The notes: generated from the sequence alone by a model not told the origin. DNA of 24,442 nucleotides from Hydrogenothermus sp964516095 (GCA_964516095.1 CAZEYS010000019.1:1-24442); one strand, 5' to 3'. Counted from the stretch's first letter, positions 5,794 to 12,673 are shown. Made by a program: numbers and translations.

Positions 5794-7521
5794 TTAATTA
5801 TTTAAATACTTTTTTATGTTTTGTGCAACCTTTTTTGGTATTCCAAGCTTTACAAGTTCATTTTCATCAGCATTTGCAATATTCTCTATAGTTTTATAGG
5901 TTCTGTATAGTATTTCTTTTCTCTTCTTCCCAACCCCTTCAATATTATCTAAAACAGATTTAAGCCCTTCCTTTTCTCTCAACTTTCTATTGTATGAAAT
6001 TGCAAATCTGTGAGCCTCATCTCTTATTGTTGTAAAAAGCCTTAACAATAAAGGATGATTGTACAAATGCACCTCTTTACCATCATCAGTGTAAATAATC
6101 TCTTCCTTTTTAGCTATAGAAAATACTCTAAGGTCATTTAAACCAAGGGCATCTTTAACTATTAGACCCTGTTTTAAATGTCCTTTACCCCCATCTATTA
6201 ATACCAGTTCAGGAGGATTATTCATTTGAACATACTTTTTAAAACGTCTAAAAAGCATTTCTCTCATAGAAGCGTAATCATCAACTCCTTTTACTGTTTT
6301 TATTTTAAATCTCCTGTACAGTTTTTTGTTCATTTTCCCATTTTCCCAAACAACACATGAACCAACATTAAACTTTCCATATATGGTAGATATATCAAAC
6401 CCCTCAATTTTATTTGGTAAATTAAACCCAAAAACTTTTTTGAATTCTATTTTTAGATCTTCTAAATCTCTTGTGTCATTATCCATATTTTTCTCTATAA
6501 ATTTTTTAATTTCATCGATTAGATTAGTAGATATCTCTACATCTTTATTAAAAGTATCTTTTATCCATTTTTTCAAGTTTTCTAAATACGGAAACTCTAT
6601 ATTAAATATAATCTTTTTAGGTAAGAAATTTCCTTGCCTGTAATAACTCATAACTACAGATGGAACTTCATCTTTATTTTCTAAATTTTCTACCTTTAAC
6701 TTTTCTATACCAAGTATTCTATTGGAACGTATAACTACCAGATATATACTACTGGAAACATAAAAAAATACATCTGCTTCTTTTTCTGGAATACCAATTA
6801 TGTTTTGTTTTTTTACTATATTTTCTAAAGCTTTAATCTGGTCTCTAATAATGGCGGCTTTTTCAAACATCATTTTATTGGAGTAAGTTTCTATCCTATC
6901 GTACAACTGGTATATTATCTTTTTTACATCACCTGATAAAAACGATACAGCTGCCTGTGCATTTAACTGGTATTCCTTTTTAGAGATTTTATTTGTACAA
7001 GGTGCAGAGCATAAACCAAGATGATAATCAAAACAAGCTATATTTCTAACTGGTAGAGGGTCACAGGTTCTAAGTTTAAAGAGCTTATGTATTAACTTTT
7101 TCATAGCGTGTGCTGTCTTTGCAGGAATAAATGGTCCAAAGTAATATCCATCAATTTCCCCAAATTTACGACTTATCTTAACAGTTGGATAATCGTCTTT
7201 GGTAATTACTATCATAGGATATCCTGTTCCAGATTTTAACTTTACGTTATATTTAGGTTTGTACTGTTTTATAAGCTCATTTTCAAGAACAAATGCTTCA
7301 TAATCAGATGATGTTACTATCCACTGAAGACGGGTAGATTCATTAAATATAAGTTGTTCTTTAGGGTCAAACTTTGCTGCCTGTAAGTGTCCTTTTAATC
7401 TTTTTTTTAAGTTCTTAGCTTTTCCTATGTAAATATAGTTGTTTTTATTTCTAAAAATATAAACTCCCGGTTTTTCTGGAGCTTCTTCTATCTTTTTAGA
7501 GAGCACAACATCCTTCATCAT
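5794..7521 (-). CDS. uvrC: Excinuclease ABC subunit C
   Basis: Nuclease of nucleotide excision repair that cuts the damaged strand on both sides of a lesion held by UvrB. The 575-aa protein has, in order: a GIY-YIG domain (GVYIF 19-23, YIYIGKAKNLKKRL 29-42) for the 3' cut; four cysteines, Cys153, 163, 171 and 175, in the spacing of the UvrC Fe-S cluster; a UVR/UvrB-binding helix pair (about 197-232); an RNase H-like domain with Asp375/376 in EGFDIS, Asp443 in LVLIDGGKGHL and His504 in DEAHRFA for the 5' cut; and two C-terminal helix-hairpin-helix units (525-575). The start overlaps the end of the upstream gene by 26 nt. ATG 7521 or 7518 are the likely starts; the ribosome site is weak. Confidence 0.97.
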   Translation of the reverse strand: MMKDVVLSKKIEEAPEKPGVYIFRNKNNYIYIGKAKNLKKRLKGHLQAAKFDPKEQLIFNESTRLQWIVTSSDYEAFVLENELIKQYKPKYNVKLKSGTGYPMIVITKDDYPTVKISRKFGEIDGYYFGPFIPAKTAHAMKKLIHKLFKLRTCDPLPVRNIACFDYHLGLCSAPCTNKISKKEYQLNAQAAVSFLSGDVKKIIYQLYDRIETYSNKMMFEKAAIIRDQIKALENIVKKQNIIGIPEKEADVFFYVSSSIYLVVIRSNRILGIEKLKVENLENKDEVPSVVMSYYRQGNFLPKKIIFNIEFPYLENLKKWIKDTFNKDVEISTNLIDEIKKFIEKNMDNDTRDLEDLKIEFKKVFGFNLPNKIEGFDISTIYGKFNVGSCVVWENGKMNKKLYRRFKIKTVKGVDDYASMREMLFRRFKKYVQMNNPPELVLIDGGKGHLKQGLIVKDALGLNDLRVFSIAKKEEIIYTDDGKEVHLYNHPLLLRLFTTIRDEAHRFAISYNRKLREKEGLKSVLDNIEGVGKKRKEILYRTYKTIENIANADENELVKLGIPKKVAQNIKKYLNN

Positions 7522-7855
7522 CTAAAAATTGAACAGTTTCCATTATTTCTTCAAAAGTTGGAATATGGTCTTCTTCTGCAATAAGCTGTATAGTTCCATA
7601 TCTATCGACTAAAATTAAAAATTCATCCTTATTTTTCACATCAATTTTGTCAAGAAAATCTTTAGACAGAATTTGAATATAATCTATAAGCTTTACCCCT
7701 GCTCTTTCCAGTTCCTGCTCCTTTTCAGTAAGATCAACTTTGGATGATTTATATATAACAAAATGCCATCTATTTTTCAGGTCATAAACAGTTTTTCCTT
7801 TAATCCCATCTAAAAACTCAAAATAAGGAACTTGATTTCCTATTTTCGCTTTCAT
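7496..7855 (-). CDS. Peroxiredoxin/thioredoxin-fold protein lacking a catalytic cysteine
   Basis: 119 aa from ATG 7855, chosen because GGAGCT lies just upstream; an in-frame ATG at 7903 would add 16 residues with no support. The start (KIGNQVPYFEFLD, then a Tyr-Asp-Leu turn) and WHFVIYKSSKVDLTEKEQEL resemble the first half of AhpC/TSA peroxiredoxins, where 'vlvFyp...C' would stand. Here no cysteine is present at that site. The later segment EFLILVDRYGTIQLIAEE also fits the fold (the peroxiredoxin 'DxxGxi' strand). The only cysteines are two adjacent ones near the C-terminus (GCCAL). It overlaps uvrC by 26 nt. The fold assignment is moderate and the function unknown; a non-redox or binding role is possible. 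TATACT at 7897-7892 may be its -10 box. Confidence 0.6.
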   Translation of the reverse strand: MKAKIGNQVPYFEFLDGIKGKTVYDLKNRWHFVIYKSSKVDLTEKEQELERAGVKLIDYIQILSKDFLDKIDVKNKDEFLILVDRYGTIQLIAEEDHIPTFEEIMETVQFLDDEGCCAL

Positions 7856-7989
7856 GAATAGCTCCACACGTACGGGAATAGTGAACAAATTAGTATAACA
7901 CAAATAAGACTTAAGTATATTTCATAATATGAAAAGCATCATAAAAAATCATACTTACTAACCTAAATTGTCTTCTACTGAACATTATT

Positions 7990-8006
7990 AACAATTCTTA
8001 ATTGTT
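7990..8006. repeat. Inverted repeat upstream of the zinc-ribbon gene
   Basis: AACAATT (7990-7996) and AATTGTT (8000-8006) are perfect inverted 7-mers around CTT. The repeat lies about 30 nt upstream of a TATACT -10 candidate (8035-8040) for the gene at 8078. The -35 region is poor, so the repeat could be an activator or repressor site. No T-run follows that would make it a terminator. Confidence 0.4.
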
Positions 8007-8077
8007 CTTTAATAAAACCTAAAAAAATCAGCTTTATACTATACACAAAATAAAAATAAAAAAAGGAGGTGATAGAA

Positions 8078-8257
8078 ATGGAAAAACTTAAAGCACGAAA
8101 AGAACCTGACGTCCGTTTTGAAGAAGTAGATTATAAATGTAAATGTGGACAAACTGGAAGAGACATAGTTTTAGTTGCTAATAACACAGGTGTTCTGGAT
8201 ACTAATTGCCCTAAGTGTGGAAGAAGAATTTTAGAAATCCGTATATTTGAAAAGTAA
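8078..8257 (+). CDS. Small zinc-ribbon protein, unknown function (59 aa)
   Basis: A near-perfect Shine-Dalgarno, AAGGAGGTGAT (8063-8073), points to ATG 8078; an upstream in-frame GTG lies inside the SD and is not used. The 59-aa product has four cysteines in two pairs, Cys21/Cys23 (CKCG) and Cys44/Cys47 (CPKCGRR), with strands between them: a rubredoxin/zinc-ribbon knuckle pattern. It is highly charged with no membrane segment. It stands alone, immediately before the DnaA-box region. Small ribbons like this bind nucleic acid or protein partners, but the target cannot be told from sequence. The unusually strong SD suggests high expression. Confidence 0.8.
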   Translation: MEKLKARKEPDVRFEEVDYKCKCGQTGRDIVLVANNTGVLDTNCPKCGRRILEIRIFEK

Positions 8258-8341
8258 TCTTCTTCCTTCTCTTCTTCTTTACATCAAAAATCTCTTTTTT
8301 ATCAACAATTTACAAACTTATCCACATACCAATTCATTTCC

Positions 8342-8404
8342 TGTGGATAACTCCCATAAAATTGTGGATAACTTACATTTAGGTTGTGGATAAGTTGTGG
8401 ATAA
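8342..8404 (-). repeat. Left DnaA-box array (four boxes, minus orientation)
   Basis: Exact TGTGGATAA copies start at 8342, 8363, 8385 and 8396. The intervals are 21, 22 and 11 nt, about two, two and one helical turns, so all boxes face the same side of the helix. Three of the four are followed by C, giving extended GTTATCCACA on the other strand. Confidence 0.9.
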
Positions 8405-8431
8405 CTCGGTGTTTATCTTAAGTTATCCACA

Positions 8432-8515
8432 TTTGTAAATCATTGATATTAAAGGATTTTTTAAGGCATGAAATTTGTAAGTTATTCTAAATTAAGAACT
8501 TTTTAAGTATCAAAG
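8432..8515. other. AT-rich spacer between the opposed DnaA-box arrays
   Basis: 84 bp, strongly AT-rich, with no DnaA box and no plausible reading frame. It could be a second unwinding region or a spacer that lets the two arrays loop together. It lacks the clear trinucleotide register seen at 8615-8632. Confidence 0.5.
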
Positions 8516-8602
8516 TTATCCACAGGCTATCCACAAGTTATCCACAAGGTTATCCACAGGTGAAATTTCATGTATATCAAATACTTAAGTTAGTTATCCA
8601 CA
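8516..8602 (+). repeat. Right DnaA-box array (five boxes, plus orientation)
   Basis: TTATCCACA at 8516, CTATCCACA at 8527, TTATCCACA at 8538 and 8550, then a further exact box at 8594. The intervals are 11, 11, 12 and 44 nt, multiples of about 11, again on one face of the helix. The last box is nearest the trinucleotide tract. Confidence 0.9.
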
Positions 8603-8614
8603 ATTTTTCATGCC

Positions 8615-8632
8615 CTATTATTATTATTATTT
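8615..8632 (+). other. DnaA-trio-like tract and start of the unwinding region
   Basis: After the last DnaA box and a short GC-containing stretch (CATGCCC, 8609-8615), the plus strand reads CTA TTA TTA TTA TTA TTT. On the other strand, read 3'-5' away from the box, this is GAT AAT AAT AAT AAT AAA: six units of 3'-[G/A]A[T/A]-5', the published DnaA-trio pattern that engages DnaA on single-stranded DNA. AT-only sequence continues to about 8638. Confidence 0.65.
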
Positions 8633-8643
8633 ATATATCTTTT

Positions 8644-9288
8644 ATGATAAAATTAAAAAAAATAATAAGTAAGCGTGTGGACAAAAAATTGTTATCAGAT
8701 AAAACTAAAGAAGAGTTAAAAAGATTTTTTGAAGGATTAATAGAACCAGTTACATTAATCTTAGATAAGGATAACTCTGCATTATCTCAAAATACGCAAG
8801 ATTTACTTGTTGATATATCCAATTTAAGTGAAAAGATTTCTTTTAAATTAAATTCTTTAGATTGTCTTGACAAACCTTGTATCGCTATTAACTCAAATAA
8901 AGACTTTGGTATAAGATATATGGGAATTCCATCTGGAGGGGAATTTCAAGTTTTTATTGAGACAATTAAGATGGTTTCTACAAACAGTTACGATTTGTCA
9001 CAAAGGACTTTGGAAATCTTAGAAATGTTGGATAAGCCTGTTGATATAAAAGTATTCATAACAAAATCTTGTGGGTGGTGTCCATTAATGTTAAAAAAAA
9101 TGTACAGTTTCGCACTTGCCAGTGATTATATAAAAACCCATGCAGTAGATTGTAGTGATTTTAAAGAGCTTGCAATCAAATATAATGTGTTAACTGTTCC
9201 TAAAGTCATTATAAATGATAAAGTTGAATTTGTTGGGTTTAAAGATGAAAATGAAATTTTAGGCAATATTATGTATGCAGGTATGTAA
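8644..9288 (+). CDS. Protein disulfide oxidoreductase (two thioredoxin domains), N-terminal site lost
   Basis: 214 aa from ATG 8644. The open frame extends upstream to 8560, but that part is DnaA-box DNA and was excluded. The protein has the two-thioredoxin-domain architecture of PDO/glutaredoxin-like proteins of thermophiles, which make or shuffle cytoplasmic disulfides. The central strand KDFGIRYMGIPSGGEFQVFI (86-105) is characteristic. The C-terminal domain has an active site SCGWCP (Cys143, Cys146) and cis-Pro186 in TVPKVII. In the N-terminal domain, where PDOs such as that of Pyrococcus have CxxC, this one has SALS (45-48), and the domain is shortened. There is no recognisable ribosome site, and a TATATA lies a few bases before the ATG, so the mRNA may be leaderless. 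GTG 8677 is another possible start. dxr follows with no gap. Confidence 0.82.
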   Translation: MIKLKKIISKRVDKKLLSDKTKEELKRFFEGLIEPVTLILDKDNSALSQNTQDLLVDISNLSEKISFKLNSLDCLDKPCIAINSNKDFGIRYMGIPSGGEFQVFIETIKMVSTNSYDLSQRTLEILEMLDKPVDIKVFITKSCGWCPLMLKKMYSFALASDYIKTHAVDCSDFKELAIKYNVLTVPKVIINDKVEFVGFKDENEILGNIMYAGM

Positions 9289-10404
9289 TTGAAGTCGGTA
9301 GCAATTTTAGGTTCAACTGGTTCTGTTGGTAGTCAGACTTTAGATATTATAGAAAAGTATCCCGAAAGGTTTAATGTTAAATTACTGGCAGCTTCTAAGC
9401 CATCCAAAAAGTTGATAAACCAGATCAATAAATTTAAGCCAGAATATGTTTATGTAGAAAATTTTAGTGATAAAGTCTCTATAGATGGAGTGAAGGTTTT
9501 AACAGGTAAAGAAGGAATAGATTTTTATTCTAAATTGAATATAGACATTTATGTTAATGGTATAGCTGGCATCAGTGGCATTTATCCTACATACGTTTTA
9601 TTGAAAAATAAAAAAAATTTAGCAACAGCTAATAAGGAAGCTATTATATGTCTTGGAGAGATATGTGGCAAAGAGTATGATAGAATAATACCTATTGATA
9701 GTGAACATTCCAGTATATTTCAGACTTTAAACTGTTTAAATAAAAAAGATGTTTTTAAAATTATACTGACATCCTCTGGAGGTCCTTTTTTCTATACCCC
9801 TATTCAAGATTTTAGAAACATAACTGTCCAACAGGCTTTAAATCATCCAAAATGGAAGATGGGAAAAAAAATATCCATTGATAGTGCAACTTTAATGAAT
9901 AAAGGGCTTGAGGTTATAGAAGCCTACTACTTGTTTAAAGTAGACTATTCTCAAATAGATGTTGTTATACATCCCCAGAGCGTAGTTCATTCTATAGTTG
10001 AGCTTGTTGATGGTAATCTATTTGCAAATTTATCTCCAACTGATATGAGATATCCTATATCATATGCCTTATTTTATCCATCGAGGATAGATATTGACTT
10101 ACCCAGATTAAATCTTGTGGACCTGAACAAACTCGAATTTTACGAACCTGATACAGATAAATTTCCTTTACTTAAAATAGCTATAGAAGCTGGTAAAAAG
10201 GGTGATTTTTATCCTATTGTTTTAACAGTTGCAGATGAAATTGTAGTAAATAAATTTTTAAATAAAGAAATTAAGTTTGTTCAGATTCCTATTTATATAG
10301 AAAGAATTCTTGAAAAAGCAAGCTTTGATAAACCTGAAAGTATAGAAGATGTATTTCGAATAATTGATGAGACAAAAAAAATTGCGGAGGAAGTAATTGG
10401 TTAG
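9289..10404 (+). CDS. dxr: 1-deoxy-D-xylulose 5-phosphate reductoisomerase
   Basis: Second enzyme of the MEP isoprenoid pathway: NADPH- and divalent-metal-dependent conversion of DXP to MEP. The 371-aa sequence shows the N-terminal Rossmann loop GSTGSVG (8-14), NKEAII (115-120), metal ligands Asp138 and Glu140 in IDSEHSS, Glu208 in NKGLEVIEA, the substrate loops TSSGGPF (161-167) and NHPKWKMGKKISIDSATL (185-202), and HPQSVVHS (228-235). The length is slightly below the usual 380-400. The start must be TTG 9289, directly after the upstream stop, because the first Rossmann strand begins at residue 3 and no ATG is available. It overlaps rseP by 8 nt, the common dxr-rseP arrangement. Confidence 0.97.
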   Translation: MKSVAILGSTGSVGSQTLDIIEKYPERFNVKLLAASKPSKKLINQINKFKPEYVYVENFSDKVSIDGVKVLTGKEGIDFYSKLNIDIYVNGIAGISGIYPTYVLLKNKKNLATANKEAIICLGEICGKEYDRIIPIDSEHSSIFQTLNCLNKKDVFKIILTSSGGPFFYTPIQDFRNITVQQALNHPKWKMGKKISIDSATLMNKGLEVIEAYYLFKVDYSQIDVVIHPQSVVHSIVELVDGNLFANLSPTDMRYPISYALFYPSRIDIDLPRLNLVDLNKLEFYEPDTDKFPLLKIAIEAGKKGDFYPIVLTVADEIVVNKFLNKEIKFVQIPIYIERILEKASFDKPESIEDVFRIIDETKKIAEEVIG

Positions 10405-11716
10405 TGTAATAGGCTTTTTAATAATGCTTGGCGTTCTAATTACAATACATGAACTTGGACATTTTTTATTTGCTAAGTTGTTTGGAGTAAAAGTTGAAGT
10501 GTTTTCAATAGGTTTTGGTAAACCTATCTTTAGATGGAAAGGGAAAGAGACAGTTTATCAAATAGCTCTTATACCTCTTGGTGGATATGTGAAGATGTAT
10601 GGCGAAGATTCTATGACAGAACCTATCCAGGGAGAAACAGAAAAAAATAAACAGGATCCACGGTCTTTTTCAGCAAAACCAAGATGGCAGAAAATTCTTA
10701 TTGCTTTTGCAGGACCTCTTTTTAATATAATCTTTGCTATTTTTGCTTTTACACTTGCTTATACTATTGGTATAAAAGAACCTATGTATCTAAATCAACC
10801 AGTTGTTGTAGGGTATGTTGAAAAAGGGAGTATTGCTGAAAAAGCAGGTATAAAGCCTTTTGATAAAATTGTTGCTGTAGATAATGAACCTGTAAAAAAC
10901 TGGAAGGATTTTACCTTAAAATTAGGATTGAAAGCAGGACAAATAGTAGATTTAAAAATTATAAGAGACAATAAACCACTGCATATATCTCTAAAAGTTC
11001 CTGATAATATTGAAAAAGTCAGCATAGGAATTGCTCCGCTAATAAAACCTGTTATAGGTAAAATCATTCCTGGTTCTCCTGCAGAAAAGGCAGGCTTAAA
11101 ACCTGGAGATATTATAGTTGCAGTTAATGGAAAAGCTGTAAGAAGCTGGTATGAATTTGTAGATATTATTTCACATTTAAACAGTCCTGACCCTATTACC
11201 TTGATGATTAAAAGAAACGGTAGAATTATAACACTTAAGGTTAAACCAGAATTTAATAAACAACTTAACAAATATATTATAGGTATATCACCTAAACTTG
11301 ATACTAAATTAGTTAAATATCCTCCTGTAGAAGCTTTCAAAAAAGCTTTAGAAAAAACAAAAGAACTAACTATAGCAATATGGGATGTGGTAAAAGGATT
11401 AGTAACAGGTGAAGTATCTTTTAAAACTTTAGGTGGACCAATAGCCATTGCCAAATTTTCTGGAGATGCTCTTGCCTCTGGAATTTCTACATATTTATTT
11501 GCTATGGCATTTATCTCTTTGCAACTTGGATATTTGAACTTACTTCCTATCCCTGTTTTAGATGGAGGATTAATAGCTCTCTTATTAATTGAAAGTATCA
11601 TAAGAAGACCTCTACCAGAAAAAGCAAAAGAATACTTGGCTTATATAGGATTTGCTATTTTAGGGACGCTAATGATATTTGTCATTTTTAATGATATTTT
11701 AAGAGTATTACAGTAA
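10397..11716 (+). CDS. rseP: Site-2 zinc metalloprotease RseP
   Basis: Intramembrane protease of the S2P family that cleaves anti-sigma factors and remnant signal peptides. The 439-aa protein has the zinc motif HELGH (18-22) in the first helix, FSIGFGKPIF and LGGYVKMYGE (61-70) after it, and FAGPLFNI (104-111) in helix 2. Two PDZ domains follow (about 135-200 and 217-285), both with 'GSxAEKAG' and 'PGD/PFDKI' loops. The third zinc-ligand motif, NLLPIPVLDGG, is at 381-391. The two-PDZ layout is as in E. coli RseP. The start is TTG 10397 with a strong GGAGG (10386-10390) inside the end of dxr. No sigma-E/anti-sigma pair is in the window, so the substrate is unknown. Confidence 0.96.
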   Translation: MVSVIGFLIMLGVLITIHELGHFLFAKLFGVKVEVFSIGFGKPIFRWKGKETVYQIALIPLGGYVKMYGEDSMTEPIQGETEKNKQDPRSFSAKPRWQKILIAFAGPLFNIIFAIFAFTLAYTIGIKEPMYLNQPVVVGYVEKGSIAEKAGIKPFDKIVAVDNEPVKNWKDFTLKLGLKAGQIVDLKIIRDNKPLHISLKVPDNIEKVSIGIAPLIKPVIGKIIPGSPAEKAGLKPGDIIVAVNGKAVRSWYEFVDIISHLNSPDPITLMIKRNGRIITLKVKPEFNKQLNKYIIGISPKLDTKLVKYPPVEAFKKALEKTKELTIAIWDVVKGLVTGEVSFKTLGGPIAIAKFSGDALASGISTYLFAMAFISLQLGYLNLLPIPVLDGGLIALLLIESIIRRPLPEKAKEYLAYIGFAILGTLMIFVIFNDILRVLQ

Positions 11717-11748
11717 ATTATAATCTACCTTATATTACGAGGAATTTC

Positions 11749-12228
11749 ATGTCTACGAGAGTTGGTATTATAGTTTTAAGTGGTACTTTAGATAAAGTTA
11801 TGCCAGCTTTTATGCTTGGTACTACAGCTGCAGCAATGGGAATGGAAGTAGGAATGTTTTTTAGCTTCTACGGAATAAATGTTTTGCATAAAGATAAATT
11901 AAAAGAGTTAAAAGTTTCTCCAGTTGGAAATCCTGCTATACCAATGCCTTTTCCTGTTCCTCAATTTTTTACTATATTACCAGGTATGGTAGATTTGACA
12001 ACTTCTATGATGAAAAAGATGATGAAAGAAAACAAGGTACCTGATATTGAGCAGTTGTTAAATCAAGCCAAAGATTTAGGAGTGAAACTTTTTCCCTGTA
12101 ATACTGCCTTACAGCTCTTTGGTTATAAAAAGGAAGATCTAATTGAAGGAACTGAAAAACCAGTAGGTGCTTCTACATTTTTAAATTTTGTTGCAGCTGC
12201 GGAAAAACCAATTGTTATGAATTTTTAA
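11749..12228 (+). CDS. DsrE/DsrF-family protein (DrsE_2 type)
   Basis: 159-aa soluble protein of the DsrE-like superfamily, in the subgroup whose N-terminus reads like GIIVLSGTLDKVMPAFMLGT and GMEVGMFFSFYGIN (31-44). One conserved cysteine, Cys117 in KLFPCNTAL, is at the position used as a sulfur carrier in DsrE/TusD relatives. An inserted Pro/Met-rich loop (62-95) covers the middle. Relatives bind persulfide sulfur in sulfur-oxidising or tRNA-thiolation systems, fitting a sulfur-metabolising host, but no dsr, tus or hdr genes are adjacent and the sulfur role is inferred. ATG 11749 has GAGGA upstream. The gene is 32 nt after rseP and overlaps the convergent cvpA by 14 nt. Confidence 0.82.
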   Translation: MSTRVGIIVLSGTLDKVMPAFMLGTTAAAMGMEVGMFFSFYGINVLHKDKLKELKVSPVGNPAIPMPFPVPQFFTILPGMVDLTTSMMKKMMKENKVPDIEQLLNQAKDLGVKLFPCNTALQLFGYKKEDLIEGTEKPVGASTFLNFVAAAEKPIVMNF

Positions 12229-12673
12229 GGTTAAAAACTTTTTCTACATTTTTAATGGTTTGTATGACTATAGATTTTTCGGTTAATCTTTTTAATTCTT
12301 CATTCTTATCTGTATAAGACTGAACCATATATATTAAGATAAGAGAAGAGAGGAGCCCTAAAACTCCTCCCATAATTCTGTCTGAGATACTTACTATCTG
12401 ATTTTTCTTTATAAAGAAATAAGCAAGTTTCTCTACTAGTTTAAAAGTAGACCAAATTACTGCAAAAATAAACAAAAAAGATAAAATTTTTAAAATAAGT
12501 ATATCAGCTTGAAAATATTTAGCTAATAGCTGACCAATATATTTTCCATATTTTATACCTGAAAATAAAGCTACTATAATAGAAGTAAAATTAAACATCA
12601 GTGAAAAGAAACCTTTATAAACTCCAATAAAAAACAGTAGTAACGTTAGAGATATAAAGGTTATATCTATCAT
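12215..12673 (-). CDS. CvpA family membrane protein
   Basis: 152 aa with four hydrophobic helices. The N-terminal DITFISLTLLLFFIGVYKGF and GKYIG, then SDRIMGGVLGLLSSLIL (96-112), match the CvpA/colicin V production pattern (helix - 'GxxrGf' - ... - 'DRixGxxxG'). CvpA proteins are linked to envelope homeostasis in Gram-negative bacteria; the exact activity is unknown. ATG 12673 overlaps the yqeY stop as ATGA, so the two are coupled. The 3' end overlaps the convergent DsrE-family gene by 14 nt and no terminator is visible between them. Confidence 0.82.
   Translation of the reverse strand: MIDITFISLTLLLFFIGVYKGFFSLMFNFTSIIVALFSGIKYGKYIGQLLAKYFQADILILKILSFLFIFAVIWSTFKLVEKLAYFFIKKNQIVSISDRIMGGVLGLLSSLILIYMVQSYTDKNEELKRLTEKSIVIQTIKNVEKVFNLKNS

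Larger units (their letters stand above)
8311..8640. other. oriC: Candidate chromosomal replication origin (oriC)
   Basis: This interval is the only gap over 300 bases in the window (8258-8643). It carries ten exact DnaA boxes (TTATCCACA or its complement) and one with a single mismatch (CTATCCACA, 8527-8535). Exact plus-orientation boxes are at 8318-8326, 8423-8431, 8516-8524, 8538-8546, 8550-8558 and 8594-8602. Exact minus-orientation boxes are at 8342-8350, 8363-8371, 8385-8393 and 8396-8404. The boxes form two opposed arrays around an AT-rich centre, and the last one is followed by an AT-rich trinucleotide tract. Bacterial origins are defined by such DnaA-box clusters next to an unwinding element. 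Core genes flank it, arguing for the chromosome rather than a plasmid. No dnaA, dnaN or gyrase gene is in the window. Confidence 0.85.

Noticed and set aside
8258..8280. Polypyrimidine run (TC-rich) after the zinc-ribbon gene as a triplex-forming element
   Set aside because: It is short and not a clean mirror repeat; probably base-composition chance.
8311..8640. Plasmid iteron origin instead of a chromosomal origin
   Set aside because: The repeated unit is the DnaA box itself, no rep or par gene is near, and the flanks are core genes (uvrC, dxr, rseP, rpsU).
8560..8643. Upstream extension of the PDO reading frame (28 codons)
   Set aside because: It consists of DnaA-box and AT-tract DNA, encodes a low-complexity Ile-rich stretch, and does not match PDO N-termini.
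10795..11601. 268-codon open frame on the minus strand within rseP
   Set aside because: It is antisense to a gene with complete family motifs; its sequence is low-complexity Ile/Pro/Ser with no ribosome site or family match.
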